Notes: a model not told the origin generated them from the sequence alone. DNA of 64,000 nt from Exophiala sp. HKRS030 (GCA_023897205.1 JAHWDD010000004.1:1550001-1614000); one strand, 5' to 3'. Numbered from the stretch's first letter, positions 8,527 through 21,560 are shown. Translations and numbers: made by a program.

Positions 8527-10522
8527 TCACAAAGGATACTTTGCAAAAACCTCCTCTTCAGCCTTTGTCAATTCTCTCATTATGGTCTCGACCCTTTTCT
8601 GGCTTCTCGGCTTGACGTCGCAAGGGAAAGGTTTTGAACAAATGACCAACCCTTCGTCAAATCCTGTTTCGTAATCGAGGTCGATGTCCAACGGTCGACC
8701 TTGATCGTCCACGACTTTTTCGAAAGAAAAGGCCCAGATCAACTTCGCGACCGCAATAAACAGATTTCTTTCTGCCAGGTGAATCCCGGGACACAATCTT
8801 CTACCGACACCTAGAAAGCACCAAACGCGAACGCAGAGAGAATTGTTAGCAAGTTGCCATGTCATGTTGAATCGTCACAGACTTGTGGAAGTCAAAAACT
8901 CACCATAACTATAATGATCGCGAGCTTCAAAATCAGCAGACACGGCATAATCATGAGCCAGTTGAGTGAACCCGGCGTATCGATCCGGGTCGAATTTATC
9001 TGGGTCCTCGTACCTCTTCTCGTCTTGATGTAAACCCCAAAAGTTGACGAGAAGTGTACTACCTTTGGGTAATAGCATGCCTTCAATCATGACATCTGTA
9101 CGTAGTTGTTTATTCAACACATTCAGCAAAGAGCGAAACAACGACTGAAGAAGAGAAAGGGACGGCGTCCCCTTCAATGCTAAAACAAACCCAAAAACGT
9201 ACCTTCAGAAAGTGAATGAGGAACATCGAGACCCCCAATCGGTCGCCACCTCATCGTCTCCTTTATGATTTGCAACACGTAAGGAAGGCGTTCACGGTCT
9301 GACCACCTTGGCGAAGCGTCCTCGGTACACCACTTGTCGATCTCGGCGTGAGCTTTCCTCTGGACGTCCGGGTAACACGTCAAGACCTTGATGACACTCA
9401 AGACGGTCGCCGCCGTCGTTTCCGATCCTCCTTCCATGGCCACTCCACCCAAGAAATCCAGCTGGTGACGAGTGAAATGGAGTTTCTCCGCTTCTAGCCT
9501 GTCGAGAATCCTGTCGATGATCGATTTGCCGTTTCCGGCTTGTTGTTCTCTCCGTTTGATCGCCGTATCGGCGAGATCGTGATACATCGAGTCCATTTTG
9601 CGTCCAACGTCGCCGGCCCGGGTGATCCAGTTGCCCAGCCACCGTTCGGGGATCCGTTTGAGGAAGGGAAAGACATCGACAGGTGGCATAGCCCCGAGTT
9701 CCATGATCTTCATAAACTCATCCATGACCTGGTAGAGTTTCTTCATGTGTGGAGTGTCGACGGTTGGTGTGCGACTTCCGAAGACTAACGTAACGATGGA
9801 GGTCAGGAATGGGTTGACCAGATTGACAAAAGCAGAAACTATGGAAACCAAACTTACATATGCTCATAATGATACTGTTACTGTATCGTTTCGGATGATC
9901 CATCAAGCGGTCTGGAGCTTCGACGATATCCCGAAGCATTTGTACAGCTTCCGCCTCTTGAAGACTGAAATACTTCTTGTCACAGATCGATGCAGTCAGT
10001 TCCTGTTGAAGGAGCTTTCTCGTGTCGCGCCACTTGGGACTGTAATCCATGACGAGCAGGTGGTCACCGCCACCCATGACCTTTTGGAATGGCGTCGACG
10101 GCGGCCGACCGCTGGAAATGGCACTTCTCTTATCCATTATCTCACGCACGTATCGGCGATCACTCAGGACAATGGCGGTGGAGGGACCCAGTTTCAAACT
10201 GTAAATGCCCCCGTACCGTTTTGCCCATTCTGTAAGTCTGCGAAACTGTCAGTAACGATGATTGTATGCGCAGGGAGTTTTCTTTTGGCACGAACTGGAA
10301 ATGAGCTCCCTTTGATGGTATCTGATGAGCATTTCCAATCACGGGCCAAGTTGGCGGACCTGTACAATAACAGTCGTTCAGCACCATAGGTCTTGTGATA
10401 TACACAGGGCTAGACTTGCCTGGTGGGAGGCTTCGGCTTCTCCTGCCAACGAATAGAATGGTATATATTATCAACGCAAGTATGGCGGCTCCCAAAATGG
10501 TGGTGACACTGTAGATAATCAT
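8527..10522 (-). CDS. Cytochrome P450 monooxygenase (six exons)
   Basis: Exons 10522-10420, 10359-10296, 10237-9858, 9784-9203, 9095-8904, 8810-8527 keep phase and give 534 aa. An N-terminal membrane anchor (about residues 5-26) is followed by the Pro-rich hinge LPPGPPTWPVIGN. Then come a K-helix E-x-x-R ('IKETMRWRP'), an I-helix 'GGVAMEGGSETT' and the heme loop Y-G-V-G-R-R-L-C-P-G with C447 as ligand; the first loop residue is Tyr instead of the usual Phe. The style resembles secondary-metabolite and xenobiotic P450s such as the O-methylsterigmatocystin oxidoreductase group; the substrate is unknown. Intron 1 (10360-10419) starts with GC (AG|GCAAGT). No polyketide, peptide or terpene synthase lies within the window, so cluster membership is not supported. 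Confidence 0.9.
10360..10419 (-). other. GC-AG intron in the six-exon P450
   Basis: 60-bp intron beginning AG|GCAAGT and ending TACAG. It splits the Gly of the conserved LPPGPP hinge; no GT donor keeps this hinge in frame. Confidence 0.85.
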
Positions 10523-10878
10523 ATTGTACAGTTCTTAATGGTTGTCGAGTTTGGCAATCTCGTTTCAACCTGGATGCAGTAGTGAATTGTGAAAATGATC
10601 ACAACTGAGATGAATGATTTGTACATCCACCTACTAAATGTGTGGTGCAGTGACGGACAAGAAGTACATCTTCACAACCCATGGTAAAAGCATGGAGTAT
10701 TTCTAGGCCATGCTAGCATTCAGCAAATGTGAGACTTCCGCATACTCCGCGATGATCAGGCCTTAAGACCTGTGCTGAGAAGTATTCCGTACAAGTCCCG
10801 ACTTTGCCATTTCAGGATCGTATTTCTGGAAGTAGAGTTCATAAGGACGCCGAGTCCGCTTGTAAGCAGGTCGCCTAA
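10523..10878. other. Intergenic, P450 promoter region
   Basis: Nothing coding seen in the 356 bp upstream of the P450. Confidence 0.5.
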
Positions 10879-11439
10879 TCAAATATAACGACTGAACGTC
10901 TCTTCTCTATTTGGAACCATATATGAGGCCTCAATTTTATGTAAGAACCTGCGGAGAAACGGAGTATGTAAGCTTCGTAATGTCCTTTTGACACTCACTT
11001 GACTGGATTGCACCAGACAGGTGTACTTGTACAATTCTTTTTGTGCATACGTCTTTAGATTTGAATAGTAGCAGTCGAAAGGCGAGGAGAACTTCGACAT
11101 GAAACGATGGTGCACGAGTACTAGAGCTCGTCGAAGTAATTCTTGCGATTGAATCTCGGCAACATGAAGTCCGTACTCCATGCTCGACTCAAAGATACAC
11201 GACAAAAGTAGTGCACAAGATGTCCAGGTGTAGTTGAGTTTTGCGAGTTTTGGTCGAGTCACCCGCAAATGATGACCTCGTAGCCTACTGTCGTGGGTGG
11301 CATCGTATCCGTGAAGAGTGTCCCGTAAATGGATCAGAGGTAAGCATATGTCATCCTTGATGTTTGTATGGTCCACCGAGCGTTGAAGGGTAGAATTCTT
11401 CCGAACCCAGATGCTCAATGATGATTGATCACTACACAT
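10879..11439 (-). CDS. Weak hypothetical ORF
   Basis: A 186-codon open frame with no recognised domain. A plausible intron (GTGAGT...CGCAG, 50 bp, around 10953-11002) would shorten it to end just after '...LVQSSQ'. It has several Cys and Arg residues but no clear motif, and no upstream exon could be joined to it. It may be chance or a decayed gene in a gene-poor stretch. Confidence 0.25.
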   Translation of the reverse strand: MCSDQSSLSIWVRKNSTLQRSVDHTNIKDDICLPLIHLRDTLHGYDATHDSRLRGHHLRVTRPKLAKLNYTWTSCALLLSCIFESSMEYGLHVAEIQSQELLRRALVLVHHRFMSKFSSPFDCYYSNLKTYAQKELYKYTCLVQSSQVSVKRTLRSLHTPFLRRFLHKIEASYMVPNREETFSRYI

Positions 11440-13393
11440 AATGTTTGTCGCTTACTTCGGTGAAAGCCAAAAGTGCTGTGCCACAGTCTTGTTCGAGAGG
11501 CAGAGAGAATGGAGGATAGAAGCGCTTATTCTCGCGTTTCTAAGAAAAGCCACATGATTTAAAAGTGGCGGTGCAATCCAATATCTCACGTTGTAGAGCG
11601 ACCACGTAGACCTTGAGTCCAGTGACTGAGAGAGAGGAGGAGCTGTTGATGGAAGGAGAGGAAAACGAAAGGAAAGGAAGTGAATCCCGGCTTGCGTGGT
11701 GGCTTGGAAGTTGGTGGTGTAGCAAATTGCACCCACCACCGTCACTTTGTGATATCGGCAGTCAGGTGGTCGCATGAAGCACGTCGACCGCCATCAACTG
11801 TGTTCCTCGTTGAACTCGACGCACAAGCCCCCTCCGTTCGTACTCGGTGCCTCCCGGGGATTCTACGAGAGTAACGCAGCATTCGAGATGGGACTTTCGC
11901 TCGTACGGCTATGCTATCCTGATGCCTGCGGGCCAACCAACTCTTTGGGACCGGGATCCATGCTTCTCTTGGGGTTGGACGTTCTCAAAACAGCTTAACA
12001 TGGTCACCCAGCTTGCACTGGCAGCACCTGCAGGCTGCTCGTTCCGTACAAGCTCTTCGTCTAGGCTCCTACGCTCGGGTTCGCTTAGATGGGGCAATTC
12101 CCGTTTCGCCAACTACATACCTCGTCAGAACTCCTTACCAACGAGTCCATGCCATCCGACAGCTTTTCTCTTCTCCCGCTAACGGAGGGCTGCAGTAGTC
12201 GCAGCTTGATGGTCTGGGCACAGGGCTAAACCCAAGCGAGGATGTCATTGTCCGTCTGGATTAGGGATGGATGAGGGGGTTGCCATATATTGGACAGGTT
12301 TTGGCGAGATCCGTGTGTGAATTGGGCAGCTTCGGTGCTCCGTAATTTTAGCCTGATCGCCCAGAAAGTGACCGGGCTTCATCATCTGCCACGTGTGATC
12401 CCTTCCCAAGCTTTTCACATCCCGGGCGCTTACCGGCGTGGGACGAAGATGGTCGTGGCCGGGAACATCATTCCAATCTGATTTTTGTGTGCCCCTCCTC
12501 GTACGAGGCCGGTACTCATGTGGTTGTGGTTGAAGAGGCACCTCGCAAACAAACGATCCCTTCACCTTGACTTAGTGTACACACATCATTCGAACCCGAG
12601 ACTGGTCCCAGCGAGCCCACGGAGTGAATCGGCTCTCCGGGTGGTCAACAACGGTGCCCCGAGTGCTGTACAGGGTGCGACTGTGGATACTCTAGGTATA
12701 AGGCTGTGCTAGCAGAGTCCTCGCTTTCGCACAAGGGGACAAGTTTCGAATCCAGACTCTTCGGTCTCCCCGAAAACTTCTCTGGTCTAAGCGGGGCGCC
12801 GCAAAATGCCCCAATCTCTGGTCTAACCAAATACGCATAAAGGAATATGGTCGAGAGATTCTTGACAGCGGGAGTGCGAAAATTGTCTGCTTGTTTAGTA
12901 GAGAAGGGGAAGGAGGAATGAGGAGTACATCGCTAAGGCTGGTCTGTGGAACATGCCGTAACTGTCCAAAAAGATTTTTTCTACGCCGTCATTATTGTGT
13001 TCTGTGTGTCCTATGGAACCTGTTCACTCTGTACTGAGTGCCGGGTCCCGTGAAGGCATAACAAATTCAGTGTCAGCGTCACGCCGTGATCGCAGTGTAT
13101 CCATAGCTTTCCAACGCCATATTTCCCTCCCTCATCTGAGAACGACTACAATGGGGGTATCCAATTCGCTTTTATGCCAACATGTTGCTTGACGTTCAAA
13201 TTTTCAGTCCTGATATTCCCGCCCGCGAGATTGAGCTCCTCTGCCCGCAGAGATTAAGTGATTTCTTCGGTTGATCGAGGCGTAAGAATGGTCAGCGTCA
13301 AGCTAGAGCATTCAGACACACCAATGTCATTTGGTAATACGATCAAAAATGGCGAAATCGTGAATTTGCAATGGTGCGAGGTATATCTGAGTT
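11440..13393. other. Gene-poor stretch
   Basis: Only short overlapping frames on both strands, none with a recognisable domain or splice partner. It contains a small structured repeat at 12760-12826. No transposase, reverse transcriptase or long terminal repeat was recognised. Confidence 0.5.
12760..12826. repeat. Hairpin plus direct-repeat element
   Basis: TTCGG...CCGAA forms a short hairpin at about 12760-12774. TCTCTGGTCTAA occurs at 12779-12790 and again at 12815-12826 (36-bp period), and between the copies GGGGC (12793-12797) faces GCCCC (12808-12812). The arrangement of a stem flanked by direct repeats recalls a target-site duplication around a tiny element, but no mobile-element identity is visible. 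Confidence 0.5.
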
Positions 13394-14429
13394 TCACCTC
13401 TGCATTCGAATCCATGAGAGCATGCGGTCCAGGGTGGGATCCTCATCAATCCAGTATCCTTTCCGACGATCAGCATTGCGTAAATCACCGACCACATGCT
13501 CGTCTGTGATGTCGTTGAGTTCCTGGAAAGACATGTTCGTTAGCGTGGAGATTCTTTTCCATGTGGTGCTGATCACTTCCTCGTTGGTAAAAAGTACGGG
13601 GAGTCGAGAGAGATTAGCGAGAATATTGGCATTTCCAGAGATCTTGAACCTGTCAAGCAGACACTACAAACCAACTTACCTGACGCAGTCGTTGATCAAT
13701 TGCTCGGAGACTGTTGACATGCCGTGGACCGGGTTTTTCGCCTCGCAGCAATTGTATCCGCATCTGAACCCATCTCATGGCAGCAGATGCACGCAGATAA
13801 ATCTTGTGCGCCTGGAATCTTCTGGTGCAGGCATCAAGAATAATTCTACGTAGCAGTTAGACACAACTCTGGGATACAGCGTGCTAGGTATACCTCTGCA
13901 TGGTGGCTTTGGTGACTTCGGACTCGTCCACCTGTCCAGCTTGCAGACCGATGTTTCCCGGGTTGAAATGAGTGGCTAGGATAGCCTGTGACTCGGCCGC
14001 ACTCTGCCTGAGCACTACATACCCGTCGAGGTAGTATGAATGCCGGTCGGGAGGGTGTGCCTCGTTGCGTGTAATGAGTGATGAGATGTGAATCTGTAGC
14101 GTCCGAAAATCATTCATCACTTCGAGGATCCGCATCGCGCGGGCTTCGTTTCCTGCCACCGACAACTTAGTATCAGTGACCCAGGACACAAGTATCTCGC
14201 GCAGTCGTCGTTACATACTTCCATCCGCCATTGTCTCGATGGCTTCCGATCTACCAGGAAGAACTTGTGGCTGAAACAGACAAGGTATCGTCGCTTGTGA
14301 TCTGCAGGCAGGCTGGAAATTCCCCAGAGAGGCAATGTGGTCGCGGATCTTTGCCCTGATCTCAATATCAACTGGATGCTTGTGATAGTCTTGGAGATGG
14401 GAAATCTCTCGAGGCGGCGGTCGAAGCAT
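13394..14429 (-). CDS. Spliced orphan protein (tentative model)
   Basis: Exons 14429-14219, 14152-13894 and 13845-13680 join cleanly (GTATGT...GGCAG; GTATAC...CGTAG) into a continuous helical protein of about 212 codons ('NEARAMRILEVMNDFRTLQ', 'RRFQAHKIYLRASAAMRWVQ', 'PGPRHVNSLRAIDQRLRQ'). A last exon ending in the TGA at 13394 continues as 'EVISTTWKRISTLTNMSFQ...WIRMQR', but the final junction is unresolved: the donor at 13679 is strong, while phase-matching acceptors give a 37-bp intron (AAG) or a 100-bp intron (GAG). The full model with the 37-bp version is 294 aa. The ATG at 14429 may be internal: a frame with a hydrophobic segment at 14565-14798 lies upstream. Family not recognised. Confidence 0.5.
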
Positions 14430-15943
14430 GCTTAAGAAGAATCACGGCTCATAAGTGTCTCACGGACAACGATGGTGCTAGATGGAAAGAGTGCAGAAGG
14501 GGCATGGAACAAAGACACGAGTAGATAAGGAGTCAATGTCGTGGCTTTGCTTCCACCTGACCAGTCACTGCCTTGAAGAAGGCCTTGAAGAGATGGGCCC
14601 GGGCCGTAGCGTCAGAAATGGCAGGGAGGAGGATGTCCAGCTGTATGAAAGGGTGACGAAAGACATACGCTCGACGGTGAAGCTGGAGGCAAGTCTGGCA
14701 GCACTAGGCAAGGGCAGTATCGTGAGACAGAAAAAGGTCAAGGCTAGCAACACCAGACCCGACACGGCTTGGGTAGTTGCGGCATGACCATTGGGCATCG
14801 CCTCAACGAGAGACGTGACGGTAATAATGCAGCTATGGCGGTGGATCAAATTTCGAGGCTCTGCTGGGCTGCTGGAGAGATGTGAACCGCTCAGCGGATC
14901 AGCAAGCCACCACCACCATCACCGCATTGACTGCCTTGGGGGATACGGAGGACTGAAGCAGAAGCACGAGAACGAGAAAGGGTCGGCCACCGTCGACGGC
15001 GGACTCCTGTTGGACGCGGAAGCACGACGTTAGCATGCAGGAGATGTCATGGGCACCGACATGGGCAAACCAGGGACGAATAGTGGGAATGTGTGCAAAT
15101 GTCTGTACATAGAGAGTTGAATAGTGGGAATGAATTGCATCGGGAAAGCGTTGGAGACTCGGCCCTGCGTCTGGCCAATCACACCATCTCCCCGTCTGCA
15201 TTAGTCTATACTCAAAAAAGGGACGAGCTTCGCGCTTGGCCGGAAGCAGAAAGCTGAAAGGTCAGGGCGATGCGAAGACGGTGTGAAGGCGTGTAGCTGA
15301 CCATCATCTCGTGCCCTCCCGATGCCTCTACTGGCTCCAGCGTTGTATTTCCATCCACTTCGCTTCTGCATGGGCACCGACATGTTGACGAAAAGGTCTA
15401 CTCGCTTGTATTGACACGGAGATCAGTGGCCTTGAATCTGCTCTGCTTACGGAGTACACGATCCTCCAGCTCCAGGTGCATCTGTTGTTCCATTTGCGCT
15501 TTTCCCTCCAGCCTCAGCCAACAGCCACAGAACTCTGACAAGCCAACGGCCTTCGGACTTCTGGCCCTGGCTGTGTCATGCTCAGGAACCAAGCAATGAC
15601 GGTATGGACCAGGCCAGTAGCGGAAGTTGTAAGCCCATCTTTCCCCTGCAGTAACGTGCTCGGCTCACATGTTGCAGAAAAGTTATCCTTTCCATAATTC
15701 TAACGTGCACCGTGGCTCTCCACAGACATCATCCCGTATCAGCTGCACTAGTGTGCTGAGCCTTCTCCTGCCAATAGACTCCGCAACGCCCATTTTTACA
15801 CCAAGCTCCAGATCAATAGCTGAGTTGTAAACAGATCCCTGTCCAGCGTGGTCGTCGAGGTATATGATCCAGTGTGGCCTGGGGGCCGATCTGTTGGTAC
15901 AACGCCTTTTCTTGGCGTACACCCCATCATTCAGAAGCCGACT
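14430..15943. other. Unassigned stretch between orphan gene and SCL1
   Basis: Contains a minus-strand frame from the ATG at 14798 with one hydrophobic segment (about 20 residues after 'MPNGHAATTQAV'), which could be an upstream exon of the orphan gene, though I could not join it in phase. One TACGGAGTA motif lies at 15448-15456. No other gene is supported. Confidence 0.4.
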
Positions 15944-17020
15944 TCAGTCCCGTTCTGCAATAGCTTGGAGACGTTCCTCGATCTCATCTTCGCTTAGTGT
16001 CCTGAACTCTGGATCGGTGCCTTCACTTCCATCGGCCTTGGGTCCACCAACGATGCCAATCTCCAATTCGCCCTTCTTGAAATCAACACTCAAGACAGTG
16101 CTGAGGGTGCTGATGCCCAGCTCAACCACCTCTTCCCAGCCGCCAGGGGCATGATCCTTGTTCTTCAGCTTCTTCTCCAGATGATTAAGCGCCTCTTGCT
16201 GTTTAGGCCCGGATGCTGTGGCTTTGTAACCGACATAGTAGCCTGCGGGATCACATTTGTAAAGCTGGGGGCCGAATTCATCGTCGACTGAAACGAGGGT
16301 TATCGCAATTCCTAGAGGTCTCATGTACGCCTATGGGGCATTAGCTACCTGATCGAGTAGTCGCTTTCTGAAAGGCTTGCTTACTCTTTGTGTATAAACT
16401 TGGTTGATGTTGGCCAGCCGCTTCGCTAGGACGTCGCAGGGCATTTCGTAGCCATTCTTGTACCTGAACTGTGCAGCCTCTCCTCTTGCTCGATCAGTAG
16501 ATGCACGAGCGTCCGCTATCGAACCAGTCATCACGCATCCGACCGAGGGCGAGATTTTGAACACATGGGACACGGAGGACGGATCGATTAATTTGTCCTG
16601 TGACCAACTTCGTCAGCATAGTTACGAACGTATTGGATCAAGGTTGGATCCTTACAGGGACTTTCTTCTGTGATATGACCACGGCACAGTTCTTGCCTCG
16701 TACTCCCACGGAAGTGATATTGGCTGCTGTGATTGCTTTGAAGGCATATTCTGTTCATGATAGTAAGCATCCTTCTGTTGATGAACCCTTATGAGAGCAG
16801 TCGACGATGGAAGGGCGCAGGGGGTTTTCGGTGAAGATCGATAAAGAGCATCAATGGATAACGGATTCGAGTCTGAGCAGGACGTACCGACTTGATATAA
16901 TCGACCCTGATCTGAGAAGATGGTGATGTGTCGATCATAACCCGCGCTGCCTAAAGATACGAAGTGGTCAGCTCGGTGTGTCCGACACAGCTAAAAGGGA
17001 CATTGAGACGAACCAGACAT
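15944..17020 (-). CDS. SCL1: 20S proteasome subunit alpha-1 (SCL1/PSMA6)
   Basis: Five exons: 17020-17014, 16950-16888, 16750-16656, 16597-16385, 16330-15944; product 254 aa. The first coding exon is only 7 nt (ATGTCTG) before a GTTCGT donor. N-terminus [15 protein letters not shown] carries the alpha-subunit signature (gate-forming N-terminal helix H0, '[23 protein letters not shown]'). '[15 protein letters not shown]' and '[22 protein letters not shown]' match PSMA6/Scl1 rather than the other alpha subunits, and the protein ends 'LQAIAERD' as in PSMA6. It forms the outer heptameric ring of the 20S core and helps gate substrate entry. An insertion with Gly/Asp between strands ('[14 protein letters not shown]') is typical of fungal versions. 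Confidence 0.95.
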
Positions 17021-17453
17021 CTTGGACCTCTTTCAACCGAGGTAAATCGTACAATTATGTAGCTGAAGCTCGTCCAAGGAGGCCTTGAAGGATGATGTTT
17101 GACTCAAAAACAACAGAGGGTCGAGAATCACTTCGCAGGATATGCACGTAACGGGTGTCGTTGGTTCTTTTGAAGAGTGTTCGTTCATTCAACGCGCAAA
17201 CTGCGCGGCCTTGGACCTGACTAGGCTCACCAATGATAAACGTCAGCATAGTATTCTGCGCCACCTGAGCCACCTGAGCCACCTGAGCCACAGCAACTTT
17301 TTTTCCCCATACGACACCGGACTTTTCACGCCAGTGAGCCTGAACTTTTGAACACTACGATTTGGAAATTAGAGGTCTGTTGGACAAGATTTGTACACAC
17401 ACAAAGAGTGTGGTAGCGACTATCTGTCAAGCAACAGAATTAGCTTCGCAAAA
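17021..17453. promoter_or_regulatory. Divergent promoter between SCL1 and WKF gene
   Basis: A 433-bp spacer between head-to-head genes. It contains a 9-bp tandem repeat (17261-17292). No coding sequence. Confidence 0.5.
17261..17292 (+). repeat. 9-bp tandem repeat (CCACCTGAG) x 3.5
   Basis: CCACCTGAG is repeated three and a half times without interruption. Each unit holds CACCTG, an E-box-like CANNTG, so it could be a factor-binding array or plain slippage. Confidence 0.7.
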
Positions 17454-18509
17454 ATGCAACAGCCAGTGGTCCCAGCCTGGAAGAAACTGGGCTTAAAGCT
17501 CAAGCATTCACAAGAAAGCTCTGAGCCTCCGATCAAGATGAATGGCAACGGCGTCGGCTCTCTTGAACATGCTCAAGAAAGTCTGCTTGAGCAACCTCGA
17601 AAGAAAAGAAAATTTTCGCCGATTCGCGAAGAATCCACAAAGAGCGAATCGACAAATGGAGCCATTCAGTCAAGCTTCAAAAGCCCAAAGCCACAGAACA
17701 AGAAACTGAAAAAGAAAGTGTCATTCTCTCTTGATGCACCACCCGACCTTGTAACCAGCACATCTTCACCCAGCCAAAAGATAGCCGACGTGGAGAAATC
17801 GCCCGCGACAAAGCAAAAGAAGGAGAAGAGGCCGCGAAAAGATTCTTCTCGCGCTCGACAAGCCTCAGCTCCAAGAATCAATCCAGCTTTGGAATATCTG
17901 AGTCAGTATCATACCTCTCGACCGACCTGGAAATTCAACAAAACAAGAGAAATATGGATCTTGAAACACGCATTGTCGGAGGAGGATGTACCTAGAGACT
18001 ACGATGTTGCTCTAGCAAGGTATCTACATGGGTTAAAAGGCATCGGTGCTAGGGAAAGGCTCGAAAATACTTGTCTCGAGACACTACGCGCGCGATCAGA
18101 CGATGAAGGCATAAGCAGTCAAACCACAGCAGATCGTGATTTCCAGAAACGATTCAGAGACATGCTTCAGGCATCAGAAGATGGTAGTTTCGATGATCAG
18201 AACGAACATCTTCGACAGTGGATTCAGCAGCGACCACGCCCCCAGCTCTTGCTTGACAGCCTGGGTTCCGATGCCAGAGCCGAAGGAGAAAAGCCCAAAC
18301 CAAAGAAGAGGAAAAATAGAACAGTGGTGGTCGAGTATGACAGCTCGAGTTCTAGCTCGAGCAGCGACAGCGACAATGAGAGCGAGAGCGAGAGCGATAG
18401 TGAGAATGAAAGCGACAGTGGCAAAGAGGCAGACAGGGTTGAGGATTCAACTTCAAGTAGTGGCAGTGACAGCAGTGATGAGTCCACGAGTAGCTCTGAT
18501 AGCGAATAA
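17454..18509 (+). CDS. WKF-domain protein (C7orf50-like)
   Basis: Intronless, 351 aa from the ATG at 17454 (M-Q-Q-P-V-V-P-A-W-K-K-L-G); an in-frame ATG at 17391 would add 21 residues of poor quality. The N-terminal half is basic and disordered with nuclear-localisation-type clusters (PRKKRKF, KKLKKKVSF). At about 145-205 is the WKF domain named for the Trp-Lys-Phe triplet: 'ALEYLSQYHTSRPTWKFNK' then 'IWILKHALSEEDVP' and 'YDVALARYLHGLKG'. The tail is a long Ser/Asp/Glu run after KPKKRKNR. The human relative C7orf50 is nucleolar and linked to ribosome biogenesis; the same place is inferred here. Confidence 0.85.
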   Translation: MQQPVVPAWKKLGLKLKHSQESSEPPIKMNGNGVGSLEHAQESLLEQPRKKRKFSPIREESTKSESTNGAIQSSFKSPKPQNKKLKKKVSFSLDAPPDLVTSTSSPSQKIADVEKSPATKQKKEKRPRKDSSRARQASAPRINPALEYLSQYHTSRPTWKFNKTREIWILKHALSEEDVPRDYDVALARYLHGLKGIGARERLENTCLETLRARSDDEGISSQTTADRDFQKRFRDMLQASEDGSFDDQNEHLRQWIQQRPRPQLLLDSLGSDARAEGEKPKPKKRKNRTVVVEYDSSSSSSSSDSDNESESESDSENESDSGKEADRVEDSTSSSGSDSSDESTSSSDSE

Positions 18510-19173
18510 ACAAGACCGAGCACGTGGGATATTTTTGGTTCCAACAGAATAATTTGGAAGTCCTAGTCAACAACCAAGCTTCAAGAACACGATAGTTCCC
18601 AATATTGTCATGACCGCTTGCAAATATGCCGTAATGGTGATTGCGTAGAGTAATCCACGTGGCTGGGGTCACGGACGAGATGGCTGGGCAGACTGCCGCT
18701 TTCGTAGAGACGAAGAACAAGCCATGTATCACCAGTGGTGAGAAATCCTATATCCTGTCCGTAGCATTAGTATTAACATTACGGAGTATGCTGAGCATAG
18801 TTGAAAGCAAAGAGGCGAGTGCTTTTCAAAGACTTGGTGCACTGTTCGAGGCTTTGCCGTGCATAAACGGGATGAAGTCATTGACAGGAACAATATATAT
18901 CCGACTCTAACCAAATTGATATCTAGTATGCCACACTAGCCTGGACTTCCACATCGCCTTACCTTACTCCAAAGGGCCTTGTTCCGCAGCAACAGCAGAC
19001 TAACGCTTTAAGTACTAGCGAACTATCCAATCGCCCGAAGCAGTCGTCATTCGTCACCTGCGCTGCAGGCTGCCACCCAACTCCTCAATCTGTCGACTCT
19101 TCCTCTTCATCATTCGCATCAACAAACAGTTCCATCTTTCTATTTCCTTCTTCATTATCCACTGGTTGGCATC
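18510..19173. other. Intergenic, protease promoter
   Basis: No gene seen. One TACGGAGTA motif at 18780-18788; a pyrimidine-rich stretch just before the protease ATG (about 19085-19160) looks like a leader. Confidence 0.5.
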
Positions 19174-20469
<1,296 letters not shown>

Positions 20470-21560
20470 GCGGTGACGTTTTGCGATACATCGATTCTGC
20501 AAGCCCAAAGTGGTATTTCGGCGTTGGCCACAATCCGTCATTAATCCTCCTTGTATTATCAATCTCCGTCAATTCTGTTTCCTTGGAAGTATATAGGAAA
20601 TAGTCCTCCTGGCGATGGAAAACTTGCTTCAAGGCTCTCCCAGGGGTAGATCTGGAATGGTCGGCCAAAATACAATCTGTTGTTCTCATGACTCCTCATG
20701 CCCTCATCGTCTTGATTATTCACGCATTTTAGATTCATTATGGCAGTTGGTGTGACGTGGTTCGATGGGAGGGGGGTGAGTCTCGTGACCGTGGGTAGCT
20801 TCTTTGTGTGGTGACAGCCACATTGAGCGGGCTAGTGATTTTGTCTTGGACTGGGAAGGCCGGAGTACGGATAGCTGAGGTAAGGTGTACCTAGAGCAAC
20901 TTGACTGACCTACTGTACAGTAGTTGACTTATCCTGCAGTACCTCGTACTGTATGTAGGTGCAGTACTCGTACAAAGTGGTCCCATTGAGTCTGGACTGG
21001 CCACTGTTAAGTCGTAGACGCATAAAGAAGACCGTCCATCCCGCACGAAATCCACATGGCTTTGTTGGAGCAAGCACCGCATAGCAAAAGCCTCAGCCAC
21101 TAAACTACATTACTGCATCTACTTGCTGCATACCTATCTTGCTTTCCTTATATTATTATTATTGCTCACCCTCCTGGTACTCGTACAACGTAAATATCGC
21201 GTCGCATTCTCTGGATTCCTGATCTCCAGACTTCCATCTCCAGATCCAGGGCCAAGTGTGGCGCTTCAACTGCGAGAGTGTCCTCCCACCGCTCAAGTTA
21301 CATACCTAGTGCTCTGCCAACGATCTTTCCCCTCCTCACCTTTGCTCGACCATAGCGCAGCTCCCTTGCATTGAGCTCCTCCATTATCCATCCGATCCCT
21401 TCGCTTCCCCTCACGAACAAACAATTCCCTCCGCGCGTTACTCATTGCCCTGCTGGCCGCTCTGCCACACAGGTTTCCTACTGCCGGTTCCCTCAGACCT
21501 TGACTGCGCTTCCGGCTACATGCTTTGGTCAATGTACCTAACACTAACATCTCGTCCGGC
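20470..21560. other. Intergenic, FCP1 upstream region
   Basis: Short frames only; CGGAGTA at 20861-20867. T/C-rich leader-like sequence from about 21120 to 21480 precedes the FCP1 start. Confidence 0.5.

Noticed and set aside
9745..10389. 214-codon plus-strand frame
   Set aside because: Crosses P450 exons and introns on the other strand; no motif.
8527..10522. Secondary-metabolite cluster around the first P450
   Set aside because: No backbone synthase, transporter or cluster regulator nearby; neighbours are a rhodanese and orphan ORFs.
12740..12760. tRNA B-box-like sequence (TTTCGAATCC)
   Set aside because: Flanks cannot form a T-arm or acceptor stem, and no A box at the right distance on either strand.
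15683..15922. 79-codon minus-strand frame after SCL1
   Set aside because: Lies in the probable 3' UTR of SCL1; no motif.
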